Position numbers and translations under genes: made by a program. DNA of 64,000 nucleotides from DASWJZ01 sp963805325 (lineage in GTDB: Bacteria; Pseudomonadota; Alphaproteobacteria; Rhizobiales; Afifellaceae), in assembly GCA_963805325.1 (NCBI GenBank), contig CAWDTS010000002.1, positions 248,001 to 312,000 on the forward strand, written 5' to 3'. The first letter of the stretch is position 1. Every line of letters begins with the position of its first letter. The notes beneath the pieces are model-generated. The model saw nothing but the letters and a program-made list of their open reading frames with translations, was not told the origin of the DNA and searched no databases. Shown here in pieces: positions 8,720 through 16,811 of this stretch.

Positions 8720-9721
8720 ATGAGCGTCGGTATTGGGGTGATCGGGGCTGGCGTCATGGGCGAGGATCACGCGCGAATCATCGCCGGGCACGTGCAGGGT
8801 GCGCATCTGGTCGCGATCTCCGACGCGGATGAGAGTCGCGCGAAGGCGGCGGCCGGAAAGCATGATGCTCGCCGCACCTATGTCCAAGGCCACGATCTGA
8901 TCGCCGACAAGGAGGTCGAGGCGGTGCTCGTCGCCTCGCCCGACAAGACGCACCTCGACTACGTGCTCGCGTGTCTGAAAGCCGGCAAGCCGGTGCTTTG
9001 CGAGAAGCCGCTCGCGCCGACCGTCGAGGATTGCCTGCGCGCAGTTGAAGCGGAGGCGAAGGGCGGGAAGCGGCTGATCCAGGTCGGTTTCATGCGCCGC
9101 TTCGACCCGGCCTATGTCACGATGCGCGAGACGCTTCGCTCAGGCGATCTCGGCAAGGCGCTCCTGATCCACTGTGCGCACCGCAACGTCTCAGCGCCGG
9201 ACTGGTTCACGGCGGAGAACGCCATCACCAATTCCGCCGTGCACGAGTTCGACATCCTGCGCTGGCTCTTCGACGAGGAGATCGTGGCGATCTCCGCTTT
9301 CAAGTCGAAGGGGAAGGCGGGCGTGATGAAGGACGATCCGCTGTTGCTGCTGGTGGAGACGGCGAGCGGGATCCTTGCCGACATCGAGGTCTTCATCAAC
9401 GCCGCCTACGGCTACGAGGTACGCGGCGAGCTTGTATGCGAGCAAGGCACGCTGGAGCTTTCGCGCCCGCGGCCCGGCGCCATGCGGCTGAACGGGCAGG
9501 AGGCGCTTTCCTTCCCGCCGGACTGGCGCGGGCGCTTCGCCGATGCCTACCGGCTGGAGCTGCAAAGCTGGGTCGATGCGATCCACGCAGGCCAGAGCAG
9601 CGGCGCCAGCGCCTGGGACGGCTACGTCGCCGAGGCGATCGCGGAGGCCGGCGTGGACGCGTTGAAAAGCGGGAAGAGGGAAGAGGTGAAGCTGGAGAAG
9701 CGGCCGGGCTTCTACGATTGA
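8720..9721 (+). CDS. Gfo/Idh/MocA-family NAD(P)-dependent oxidoreductase
   Basis: A 333-residue dehydrogenase of the glucose-fructose oxidoreductase / inositol 2-dehydrogenase family. The Rossmann motif GVIGAGVMGEDHARII lies at residues 5-20, the family motif EKPLAPT at about residue 95, and NSAVHEFDILRWLFDEE in the C-terminal domain supplies the conserved HxxD-type catalytic region. An upstream AAAGGAATTTC provides a ribosome-binding site 7 bases before the ATG. It resembles inositol 2-dehydrogenases most, but no inositol catabolism genes are nearby, so the substrate stays open. It is divergent from the Nudix gene. Confidence 0.9.
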   Translation: MSVGIGVIGAGVMGEDHARIIAGHVQGAHLVAISDADESRAKAAAGKHDARRTYVQGHDLIADKEVEAVLVASPDKTHLDYVLACLKAGKPVLCEKPLAPTVEDCLRAVEAEAKGGKRLIQVGFMRRFDPAYVTMRETLRSGDLGKALLIHCAHRNVSAPDWFTAENAITNSAVHEFDILRWLFDEEIVAISAFKSKGKAGVMKDDPLLLLVETASGILADIEVFINAAYGYEVRGELVCEQGTLELSRPRPGAMRLNGQEALSFPPDWRGRFADAYRLELQSWVDAIHAGQSSGASAWDGYVAEAIAEAGVDALKSGKREEVKLEKRPGFYD

Positions 9722-9748
9722 GCCGCGATTTTCCTTGAGGGGCGCAGG

Positions 9749-10033
9749 CTACCCGACGCGATCGCGCTTGCGTGGACTGGCAGCGGCGAAGGCCTCGGCG
9801 CGGGCACGATCGGCGGAGCGGACAAGGCTCTTGATCGGGCGCGGCGCCTTGCCGGAAAGCTCGGCGATCTTGCGATCCTGGTCCATGATGAAGGTCTTGG
9901 CCGGCGCGTCGCCGTCAAGACCGGCGAGCTCGGCCGACGGCACCTTGCGGTTGGAGGTGCGGCTGCCGTCCTCGTAGAAGACATCGAAGAGCACGACGCC
10001 GTTGTCGACCTTGTCTTTCTTGCGGGCCATCAT
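9749..10033 (-). CDS. Conserved hypothetical protein
   Basis: A 94-residue basic protein that begins MMARKKDKVDNGVVLFDVFYEDGS and ends in an Arg/Lys-rich tail. It contains no Cys, membrane segment or signal peptide. Its start codon overlaps the stop of the upstream gene in an ATGA junction at 10030-10033, so the two are translationally coupled. A second in-frame ATG three bases on could be the true start. I do not recognise a named domain. The compact charged composition suggests a cytoplasmic protein, possibly contacting nucleic acid. Confidence 0.66.
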   Translation of the reverse strand: MMARKKDKVDNGVVLFDVFYEDGSRTSNRKVPSAELAGLDGDAPAKTFIMDQDRKIAELSGKAPRPIKSLVRSADRARAEAFAAASPRKRDRVG

Positions 10034-10248
10034 TCGTTCTCCGTCGGCGCGTCGGAAGCCGAAGCTTCGGGTGCGTCCGTTTGTGGCGACAGCTCGTCGT
10101 ACCCGGCTTCCGGGCCAAGGTCTCCGCGCTCGGCCTTGCGCTTCTGCGCATCCGCCTCGCGGCGCTCGAGCCGCTCCTGTTTCTTGCGTTCCTTGATGCG
10201 CTCGCGATCGCCGCGCTGTTGATTGTAGTTGGGACGCCTGAAGGCCAT
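10030..10248 (-). CDS. Small charged hypothetical protein
   Basis: A 72-residue, very hydrophilic protein. The basic N-terminal half reads RGDRERIKERKKQERLERRE and is predicted to be a long helix; the acidic, Ala/Ser/Pro-rich tail ends DAPTENE. No catalytic residues are visible. It is coupled to the following gene by an ATGA overlap, which is the best argument that both are real. It begins just downstream of the cold-shock gene's terminator, so it is probably a separate transcript. Function unknown. Confidence 0.6.
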   Translation of the reverse strand: MAFRRPNYNQQRGDRERIKERKKQERLERREADAQKRKAERGDLGPEAGYDELSPQTDAPEASASDAPTENE

Positions 10249-10280
10249 GGCGTTCTCCCTTTTCGCCGGCGTGGGCGATG

Positions 10281-10310
10281 TAAAAAGCCCGGCGCGGTCA
10301 GGCGCCGGGC
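10281..10310 (-). terminator. Intrinsic terminator of the cold-shock gene
   Basis: Perfect 9-bp stem GCCCGGCGC (10287-10295) / GCGCCGGGC (10302-10310) with a six-base loop, followed on the minus strand by TTTTTA. It lies directly behind the cold-shock gene. Confidence 0.8.
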
Positions 10311-10334
10311 GGATTTGAAGGCCTGGCTTCGGGC

Positions 10335-10538
10335 CTATTCCATCTGGATGTTCGACGCGGCGAGCTTGCCGCGCTCGCTGACGACCTCGTAGCTCACCTT
10401 GTCGCCTTCACGCAGCGACGAGATGCCGGCGCGCTCGAGCGCGGAAATGTGCACGAACACGTCCTTCGCGCCGTCGTCCGGAGCGATGAAGCCGAAGCCC
10501 TTCGCCGAATTGAAGAATTTTACAGTACCTTTAGCCAT
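10335..10538 (-). CDS. Cold-shock protein (CspA family)
   Basis: A 67-residue single-domain nucleic-acid chaperone with an OB fold. Both RNA-binding motifs are intact: RNP1 KGFGFI at residues 13-18 and RNP2 VFVHIS at 27-32. The start MAKGTVKFFN is the family standard, so in-frame upstream extension is rejected. A purine-rich AAAAGGAG lies before the start. A long untranslated leader is possible, since no gene lies within about 270 bases upstream, and this is common for cold-regulated csp genes. A strong terminator follows. Confidence 0.96.
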   Translation of the reverse strand: MAKGTVKFFNSAKGFGFIAPDDGAKDVFVHISALERAGISSLREGDKVSYEVVSERGKLAASNIQME

Positions 10539-10773
10539 GACTTGGCTCCTTTTGAAAACGCCCTTTTGCGGGGCAGGCCAGCGGGGATTCGCTTGGCCGC
10601 TCGTTCCGATTCGGCGTTGTCCCGGAGAGTCCCCCGAAGGGGCAGCAAGCAAGGCAGCAAAATACGGAAGCGGGCTCGATATAGGCGGTTTGGGGCTGGG
10701 ATACAATGCGGGGCGGATAGTGCGCTCTTGCGGGAAGCCTTTCCGCCGCGTTCGAGGCCTTCTTTCGTGAAGC

Positions 10774-10800
10774 GGCGCCCGGCAGCAATGGCCGGGCGCC
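10774..10800 (-). terminator. Hairpin downstream of the PhoX-type gene
   Basis: A perfect 10-bp stem GGCGCCCGGC/GCCGGGCGCC with a seven-base loop lies 18 bases after the stop codon of the gene at 10818. No T-tract follows on the minus strand, so it may be a Rho-assisted or mRNA-protecting hairpin. Confidence 0.55.
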
Positions 10801-10817
10801 AGCGCAGGATTTCCCGC

Positions 10818-12464
10818 CTAGTTGGTCATCTGCGAGGCGTTGGACAGCACCTCCCACGTCGCGTTCTCGCCGTGCTGCTGCGTGTAGAAGAAGCGCCAGC
10901 CGGCCTGGAAGGGCGTCGGCGCCTTGGTTCCGATCAGCCCAGCCACGGTCGCGTCACCGTCTGAAATGTGGATGCCGGTGATCTCGTTGTCGCCCTCGTT
11001 CTGGAAGCCTTCGGCGCCCGACGCACCGATCAACGTGTCGAGGGTCGCGAGCGGATCGCGGCCGATTGCGAAAAGGCGCTCGGGTTGCATTTCCGGCTTC
11101 GAGTAGTCGGCGGTGAGATCGACAACATAGGCGGAGTCGTAGGCACGGCGCTGGCTGTGCATCGTGTCGCCTGCGTCCTCCACGAAGACCACCTTGTCGG
11201 CCGACCAGAACGAGACGTTGTCGAAGCCGTTGTGAGCCTGGTCGCCGCGATAGGCCATGATGATCGTGCCGGTGTCGGCGTCCGCGCTCGCCTGCACAAT
11301 CCGCAGCACCGCGCCGAAGCTGCCGTATTCCGCGCCGACCTCGCTCTGGCTGTTGGTGTCGCCGGTCTCGTCGAACACGAACTCCTTGAAGTCGGAGCCG
11401 GGGCGGAACTGGCCGTTCTCCGGACGCTTCAGCGGGGTCGCGCCCTTCGCCTTGGCGAGCGCGTTGGCGTCGTAGGAATCAGTGCCGTCCGTGTCGGTAT
11501 CGTGCAGCGTGACCCACGCCGTGTTCAGCGTCGTGCCGTAGCTGTGGAGCTCCTTCATGCCTTCCGAGTGGATGTCGCCGTCGACGTCGTCGGCGTGGAA
11601 GGTGATCGGCTGACCGTCGGCGGTCATGATCTGCAGCGCCTGGAGCTTTCCGCCCTTCGTCAGATCCGCCGGGTCCTTCGGGACGAAACGGTAGACGAAG
11701 GAGTTCGGCTGCTTGGAGTGCGGGTAGGTCGTGCCCTTCTTGTCGTCCTCGTCCTCGACGAGCCAGATGGCGCCATTCCTGTCGACCTGGACGCCTTCGT
11801 AGCTGGCGCGGCCGAAAATGCCGAGCAGCGGCTCGACCTTCGACGGGAAATCGGCCGTTGCGACCCACACGCCGCCATCCGAGCCGTTCTCGGCGGTCAG
11901 GAGGATGCGCTGCGCGAAGGGGTCCCAGGCCGAGCCATCGATGGTCGGGATGGGCGCGCCGTTGACGTCCTTCTCCGCCATCAGCGTGATGCGGTGCGCC
12001 GTGTCGGCATCGAGGTTGATGCGGGTCAGGTGGCCGAGGCTCGCGCCCGACGCATCGAGCGGGCCGTTCTCATGCCCCTGGAAGAGGAAATGCGTGCCGT
12101 AGTCGTAACCGGCGGTCGGGCCGGTGGCGCCGGAGAGCACCAGGTAGGTGTTCTTGTCGGGCTCGGTCTTGGTCGCCTCGATGAGCACGTTCTTCTGCTG
12201 CACGGCGCCGTAGGCCGGGATCATCGAGCCGTCGCCGGCGAAGCCGTAGAAGGGGAAGGCGCCGGAGACGTTCTCGACCGGCATGTAGCCGACCGCGACC
12301 GGAACCTCGATCAGGCCGCCGCCGAGCACGTTGCCCGAGGCGGTGCCTTCGGCCTTGGCGACGGCGTTCGGGACCGGGGTGAAGTCGGCGGCGCCGGCCG
12401 GCGCGGCGGCAACGGCGATGGCGAGAAAGCTCGCCGAGGCGAGGAGAATGCGTGTCGATGTCAT
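10818..12464 (-). CDS. PhoX-type phosphatase-like protein (DUF839)
   Basis: Probable secreted calcium-dependent phosphatase of the PhoX/DUF839 beta-propeller family, 548 residues. The signal peptide (MTSTRILLASASFLAIAVAA, cleaved near AGAADF) is Sec-like rather than the Tat type usual for PhoX. Acidic DxDxDG-like stretches (DTDTDGTDSYD, ISDGDATVAG, DDVDGDIHSEG) are consistent with calcium binding. The ATG at 12464 has GGAGGCCTCC just upstream; the longer in-frame start lacks a signal peptide. No Pho box (CTGTCAT repeats) is visible upstream. A role in releasing phosphate from organic esters is inferred from family only. Confidence 0.8.
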   Translation of the reverse strand: MTSTRILLASASFLAIAVAAAPAGAADFTPVPNAVAKAEGTASGNVLGGGLIEVPVAVGYMPVENVSGAFPFYGFAGDGSMIPAYGAVQQKNVLIEATKTEPDKNTYLVLSGATGPTAGYDYGTHFLFQGHENGPLDASGASLGHLTRINLDADTAHRITLMAEKDVNGAPIPTIDGSAWDPFAQRILLTAENGSDGGVWVATADFPSKVEPLLGIFGRASYEGVQVDRNGAIWLVEDEDDKKGTTYPHSKQPNSFVYRFVPKDPADLTKGGKLQALQIMTADGQPITFHADDVDGDIHSEGMKELHSYGTTLNTAWVTLHDTDTDGTDSYDANALAKAKGATPLKRPENGQFRPGSDFKEFVFDETGDTNSQSEVGAEYGSFGAVLRIVQASADADTGTIIMAYRGDQAHNGFDNVSFWSADKVVFVEDAGDTMHSQRRAYDSAYVVDLTADYSKPEMQPERLFAIGRDPLATLDTLIGASGAEGFQNEGDNEITGIHISDGDATVAGLIGTKAPTPFQAGWRFFYTQQHGENATWEVLSNASQMTN

Positions 12465-12566
12465 GGGAGGCCTCCGGTGGTTGGTTTCGCCGGCTTTAGG
12501 ACTCCGGCATGTCACCCACGCGACGGATTGGTTTCGCCTGTATGGCAGAGCGCATCCGCGGCGCGG

Positions 12567-13171
12567 CTATCGCAGCGTGGCGTCGATCGTGAGCCAGCTC
12601 GCTCCGCCCAGCGGGCCCGGCCGCGCTTCGCGACGGAAAGGGTCGGGCGCAGGGAGGGGGCTGGCGATGTTGACGAGGCGGAGACCGGCTCCGCAAGGTC
12701 GGCCTCGGCCGAACGGCCGAGGAAGACATCGTAGGCGCTCCGGTCGCGTCGGCGGGCGGAGCGGGCGGCGCCTGGCGCATCAGCACCGGCGCGTTCACGC
12801 CCTGCATGCTCTCGATGTTGGCGATCAGCGGCCCGGCCGCGCCGATCTTCTCGCCGAAGCGCCCAGCGCAGGAAGCTCTTGGCAATGTCGCGGGCGAAGG
12901 CATTGTCGCGCCCGTCGAGGAACGCGCGGTCGAGCGAAAGCCGCGCCGCCTCGATCGCGCCGCGGCGATCGACGCGTATGTCGAGCCGCACCAGTTTTCC
13001 GAAGGCGTCGGAGGCGGGACGGAATGAATGCCACGCGCCGCCGGCCTCGGCCGGCACCGGCTCACCGACCGGTTGCAGATGGAACCACGTAGAAGAATTC
13101 GGATTGGCGCTCCGTGGAGAGGAGGCGGGAAGGGCGGCGGCGGAACGCGGAGAGAAGCGCGGCGAGCATGG
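12567..13171 (-). pseudogene. Unknown protein, about 200 residues, broken by several frameshifts
   Basis: Read on the minus strand, the sequence starts MLAALLSAFRRRPSRLL and continues in other frames. The pieces are FHLQPVGEPVPAEAGGAWHSF with RLDIRVDRRGAIEAARLSL, then KIGAAGPLIANIESMQGVNA, then YDVFLGRSAEADLAEPVSA, and finally RLVNIASPLPAPDPFRRE with GGASWLTIDATLR before TAG at 12567-12569. Each piece has protein-like composition and they occur in order, so one gene with four or so indels is the simplest explanation. I do not recognise the family. It is upstream of, and in the same direction as, the PhoX-type gene. Whether it is decayed or mis-sequenced cannot be decided here; indels in neighbouring core genes favour error. 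Confidence 0.55.
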
Positions 13172-13302
13172 CGGGATTCTTCCCCGCTTGCCCGCGCTGC
13201 GCAACATCTTCAGGAGGCGCGTGCTGCGCCGCGATGGCCACTTGGCGTTGCCGGCATCCGCGCCATCGTTAGGATGCACGCGACAAGAAAAAGGGGGGAA
13301 CA

Positions 13303-14258
13303 GTGCTGGTACTGGTAACCGGAGCCACGGGAAAGGTGGGAAGCCACTTCATCCGGCGGCTGCTTGAAGACCCGCGCTTCGCGGACGCCCGCGTGCGCGC
13401 GCTCTGCCACAACCGGACGATCCCCGAGACCGACCGCATCGAGGTGGTGAAGGGCTCGATCGCCGAGCGCGACGGTCGCGGAGCAGGGCGATCGACGGCG
13501 TGACGCATGTCGTCCATCTCGCGACCTGCAAGGAGGTGCCGGAGACCGTCATGGACGTGACGGTGAAGGGGCTCTTCTGGCTGCTCGAAGCGTTCCGGAC
13601 GAGCGCGGCGGCGAAGCAGTTCATCCTGATCGGCGGCGACGCCGGCATCGGCCATTTCTTCTACGCCCGCGAGGCGCCGGTGACGGAGGCGCAGCCGTGG
13701 AGCGCCTATCCGGGCTGCTACGCGCTCTCCAAGGTGCTCGAGGAGGTGATGCTCGAGCAGTTCGGCATCCAGTACGGGCTCAACTGGTGCTGCCTGCGCG
13801 CGCCGTGGATCATGGAGAAGGACGACTTCAAATACACGCTCTCCTTCGGCGACGACCTCTTCGGCGGGCCGGACTGGAAGACGATGGTGCCGGCGGACGA
13901 CGCAAAGCGCTACGCAAGCGACGGGACCGTGCCGCTCTTGCGCGACGCGGACGGCAAGCCGCTGCGCCGCAATTTCATCCACGTCGACGATCTCGCCAGC
14001 GTGATCCTCGCGGCGATCGACAATCCGAACGCCCGGCAGCAGCTCTTCAACGTCTGCATGGACCGGCCGGTCGACTACGCCGAGGTCGCCGCGCACCTGA
14101 AGACGACGCGGGGGCTCGGCTCGGTCGATGTGCCGAGCGGCTTTCACTCGACCTGGCTCGACAACGCCAAGGCGAAGCATCTGCTGGACTGGCAGCCGCG
14201 CTATGATTTGGCGCGGCTGATCGACGAGGCTTACGGGTATCAGCGGAGCGAGGGATGA
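13303..14258 (+). CDS. NAD-dependent epimerase/dehydratase family protein (frameshifted)
   Basis: Extended short-chain dehydrogenase acting on a nucleotide sugar or related substrate. The N-terminus VTGATGKVGSHFIRRL carries the TGxxGxxG nucleotide-binding motif, and YALSK later supplies the catalytic Tyr and Lys. The NFIHVDDLASVILAA block is typical of the family. The GTG start at 13303 has AAGGGGGGAA just upstream. The frame breaks at 13475-13492. Removing two single Gs restores ERDVAEQAIDGVTHVVHLA, giving about 317 residues. An internal ATG at 13500-13507 begins the second piece but lacks the cofactor site, so it is not a true start. The substrate is unknown. Confidence 0.85.
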
Positions 14259-14304
14259 TCCGCGGAAGGTTTGGTACCCGGGGTGAGGGTGACCTCGACG
14301 CAGG

Positions 14305-14494
14305 ACCTTCTCCCAAGCCTGGGAGAAGGTGTCGCCGAAGGCGACGGATGAGGGTTAGTGGGTTGCGGCGGATGCCGAGCTTCGGAAGTTCCTACGCCGG
14401 TCAGCCCGTGAGATGCGCTCGCATCGCCCGGATACAGAGCTGAACCCTCATCCGGCTGCTCCGCAGCCACCTTCTCCCGGTCTCGGGAGAAGGT
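14305..14494. repeat. Inverted pair of palindromic repeat units (REPIN-like)
   Basis: Unit 1 has the hairpin ACCTTCTCCC/GGGAGAAGGT (14305-14330), then GTCGCC-GAA-GGCGAC, then CGGATGAGGGTT (14345-14356). Unit 2, in opposite orientation, has AACCCTCATCCG (14443-14454), then GGCTGC-TCC-GCAGCC, then ACCTTCTCCCG/CGGGAGAAGGT (14469-14494). The two units form an inverted pair around an 86-base centre. Such intergenic palindromes are common in Alphaproteobacteria. The pair occupies most of the 296-base gap between the epimerase and the antitoxin gene. Confidence 0.8.
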
Positions 14495-14554
14495 TTCGCG
14501 TGAGGGGACGTTTCGGCTGGATGTTCAACGCCGAGACATTCACAGAGGCTAAAC

Positions 14555-14842
14555 ATGGCTCCGATCGTTCACCCCGGCCGACTTTTGAAGCGTGAGCTTG
14601 CCGCGCGGGCCCTAAGCGCCAACCGGCTTGCGCTCGATCTCGGCGTTGCCCCCGGCCGCATCACCGACATCCTGAACGGCCGGCGCTCGATCACCGCGGA
14701 TACGGCACTTCGCCTCGGTCGCTATTTCGGCAACAGCGCGCAGTTATGGCTCGACTTACAGCGCCAACACGACATCGCGGTGGTGGAAAAAGAGAAGGGC
14801 GCGGAGACCAAGGAGCGAGTGAGGCGAAGGCGGCTTGAGTAG
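14555..14842 (+). CDS. HigA-family addiction-module antitoxin (orphan)
   Basis: A 95-residue XRE-type helix-turn-helix protein of the HigA/VapI antitoxin family. The domain spans HPGRLLKRELAARALSANRL, the recognition-helix region LGVAPGRITDILNGRRSI, and TADTALRLGRYFGNSAQLWL with LQRQHDI, the family signature. HigB toxins normally lie just upstream of HigA. Here the upstream 296 bases contain only the palindromic repeat pair, and downstream lies a convergent HD-domain gene, so no partner is visible. It may act as a solitary regulator or be the remnant of a toxin-antitoxin pair. The C-terminal RRRRLE tail is unusually basic. Confidence 0.88.
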   Translation: MAPIVHPGRLLKRELAARALSANRLALDLGVAPGRITDILNGRRSITADTALRLGRYFGNSAQLWLDLQRQHDIAVVEKEKGAETKERVRRRRLE

Positions 14843-14888
14843 GACCAATAGCGTCGCGCATGGCTTCCCAAAGGCGTCCACCAGGAAC

Positions 14889-16738
14889 TCAGCGCTTGCT
14901 CAATTCCGCAAAACCAACATCCCCCAAAACCTGCTTAGCCTTACGGACTCGATCCTCAGTGGCCTTCCCGGATTTCCGCTTTTTAGTTTCAGTCCAAGGG
15001 TCTTGTCCAAAACCATTCTCAGACAAGTAATGTGCCGTGGCCGCAAGCTCCAACGATATCGAGTCATATCTGTCAAGAATGGCTAGAATGGTTTGTCTGC
15101 GCTCAAGCCTGCTGGAGTCCGTCTCCGAATGGGCGCGTGTGGTTCGAAATATCTCGTATGGCAAGCCACTTTGAGAGCGCGCGGGTTCCACCGAAAGAAA
15201 CCTCAGAGCGGCGGCGTCGGCAGCCGCAATTGCCAACTCTTCACTGTAAGGTCCATAGTAGTGGTAGCTGAAGTCGAAGCCCGCCCCGACCCCCGCGACT
15301 TCAAGAAGGTAGCCACTTTTTTGCAATCGAGTTCTGCCGGCCAGTTCGCCTCCAGCCGCAGCGACAATGTCGCTGGCATCTTCTGGCGTGGTCATTTTGC
15401 GATATCCCCTAGAATCAGCTCGAACTCGCTCTTTCATCTCATCGTTTCGGACATACACTCGGAAGGTTGATTGCTGCTGAAGGGCAGCCACGACGTCTGA
15501 GCGTTCATCCAAATCCTCGTATCCTGTTCCGTCGATCCTGCGGATGAGAACTTTCGAAAGGGCCTCAGGAGAATCGTATCCTCTACGCTTGTAAGGATTT
15601 CGGGTTGCCTGATCCTCAAGAATGTCGAATTCTCCAACCTCCTTCCGAAGCTCTTTGAGCCTTGCCCTAAATCTCGCTACTGACGCGGCTCCTCCTCGAT
15701 GATCGAGCCGCGCCGTTATATCTATCGCCTTGAATAGCTCGCGGCGTTGAAGCCGCTTTGAAAGCTCTGCCACAATAGAATCCCGCGCGGACGCCGTCTC
15801 GCCCAAAGCTGCCCAAACGACGGTATCATCGAGGCCCAAGTAGGAAGCTAACGATTGGTCGCGCAAAAATCTCACTAAAGGATGTTTGTCGGCGAGACCA
15901 CAAAGGTCAGCCTTATCCTCCTGAAGAAGCTGCCCAATTCTCTGCAAAGCCGCTGCCACCATTTTCTCGGCTGAACGAGTTGCCTTGTGAAAATACACGG
16001 AAAAATACATATGGAACAGACCAAGAACATACTCTTCCGCGGCTTGCAGGGCCTTATTGCCGAGAATGAGGCTTTCCACTTCGCCGACTCCTCCCCATCA
16101 AGGGATACGGCGATTCTATCGACCTCTAAATTTGCCAATATCCAAGAGAGGTCGAAAGCGCCGTGCTTTGCGCCAGTCATCAGCCTATCTCGCTGGAGAT
16201 AATCAAGCCTGTCGGCGTCGAACTGGCTTGAGACGATCGCCGAATAAATGTCGATCGGCGTTTCACTTGCGAGAAGTGTGGCGACCTCGCCATCGAAGCC
16301 TTCGGCGTAGCCGGCCAAAACCGCGTGCACAGCGGTGTCGCCAGCGATAATTTCGGCAGTCCAGGCTTCGTGCCGTTTATTGATTCCCAGTTTCTTGAGG
16401 GCATCCTCAAATGCGTGACTAAAAGGACCGTGACCCAGGTCATGGACAAGTGCGGCTGCTTGCGCGACGTTGGCTCGATCGGCGTCAAACGTCTCTCCTA
16501 ACCGACTAATGATGAGCCCGGATAGAAGCCGTGCCGTATGAAACACCCCGATACTATGCGCGAATCGGCTGTGTGTCGCGCCCGGAAACACGAGCTCAGA
16601 AAAACCAAGCTGCCTGATCCTCCGAAGTCGCTGAAACTCCGGCGTATCCAAAGCCCTCCACGCCACCTGCTCAAAGCGGCCGTTGTTGAATTCAATCAGG
16701 TCATGGACAGGATCGCGTATGCGCTGCGGCTTAGCCAA
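14889..16738 (-). CDS. HD-domain phosphohydrolase fused to a YwgA-like domain (one frameshift)
   Basis: The first frame (16738 to about 16079) encodes a COG1078-type HD phosphohydrolase. It shows RIRDPVHDLIEF, HSRFAHSIGVFHTARL (metal-binding His), LVHDLGHGPFSHAFE (the HD pair) and SSQFDADRLDYLQRD. Adding one G near 16078 joins it to VESLILGNKALQAAEEYVL and YFSVYFHKATRSAEKM, the rest of that family, in the second frame (to 14889). The C-terminal 150 residues contain RTRLQKSGYLLE and YHYYGPYSEEL, resembling YwgA proteins. The repaired product is about 616 residues. GC content is visibly lower than in neighbouring genes, suggesting transfer. It probably hydrolyses (deoxy)nucleotides; the role of the added domain is unknown. 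Confidence 0.82.
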
Positions 16739-16811
16739 ACGACTCGAACCCCCAACGAAGCGCGCCGATCTTTCACAAGTGAAAGCGGAAGAGCAAGTCT
16801 TGGTTGTAGGT

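Noticed and set aside
12465..12560. Pho box upstream of the PhoX-type gene
   Set aside because: Only a single TGACAT-like element is present; the required CTGTCAT repeats are not seen.
10968..12734. Open frame of 588 codons opposite the PhoX-type gene
   Set aside because: Antisense shadow caused by high GC; composition is repetitive Arg/Val/Asp/Gly with no recognisable motif, while the other strand has a signal peptide and family motifs.
16738..16765. tRNA T-arm-like sequence (GACTCGAACCCCC) that could mark an integration site
   Set aside because: The flanking bases do not pair into a T-stem or acceptor stem, and no cloverleaf could be drawn on either strand.
16771..16786. Perfect hairpin CTTTCAC/GTGAAAG after uvrA
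   Set aside because: Lacks a T-run on the minus strand; too little to call a terminator with confidence.
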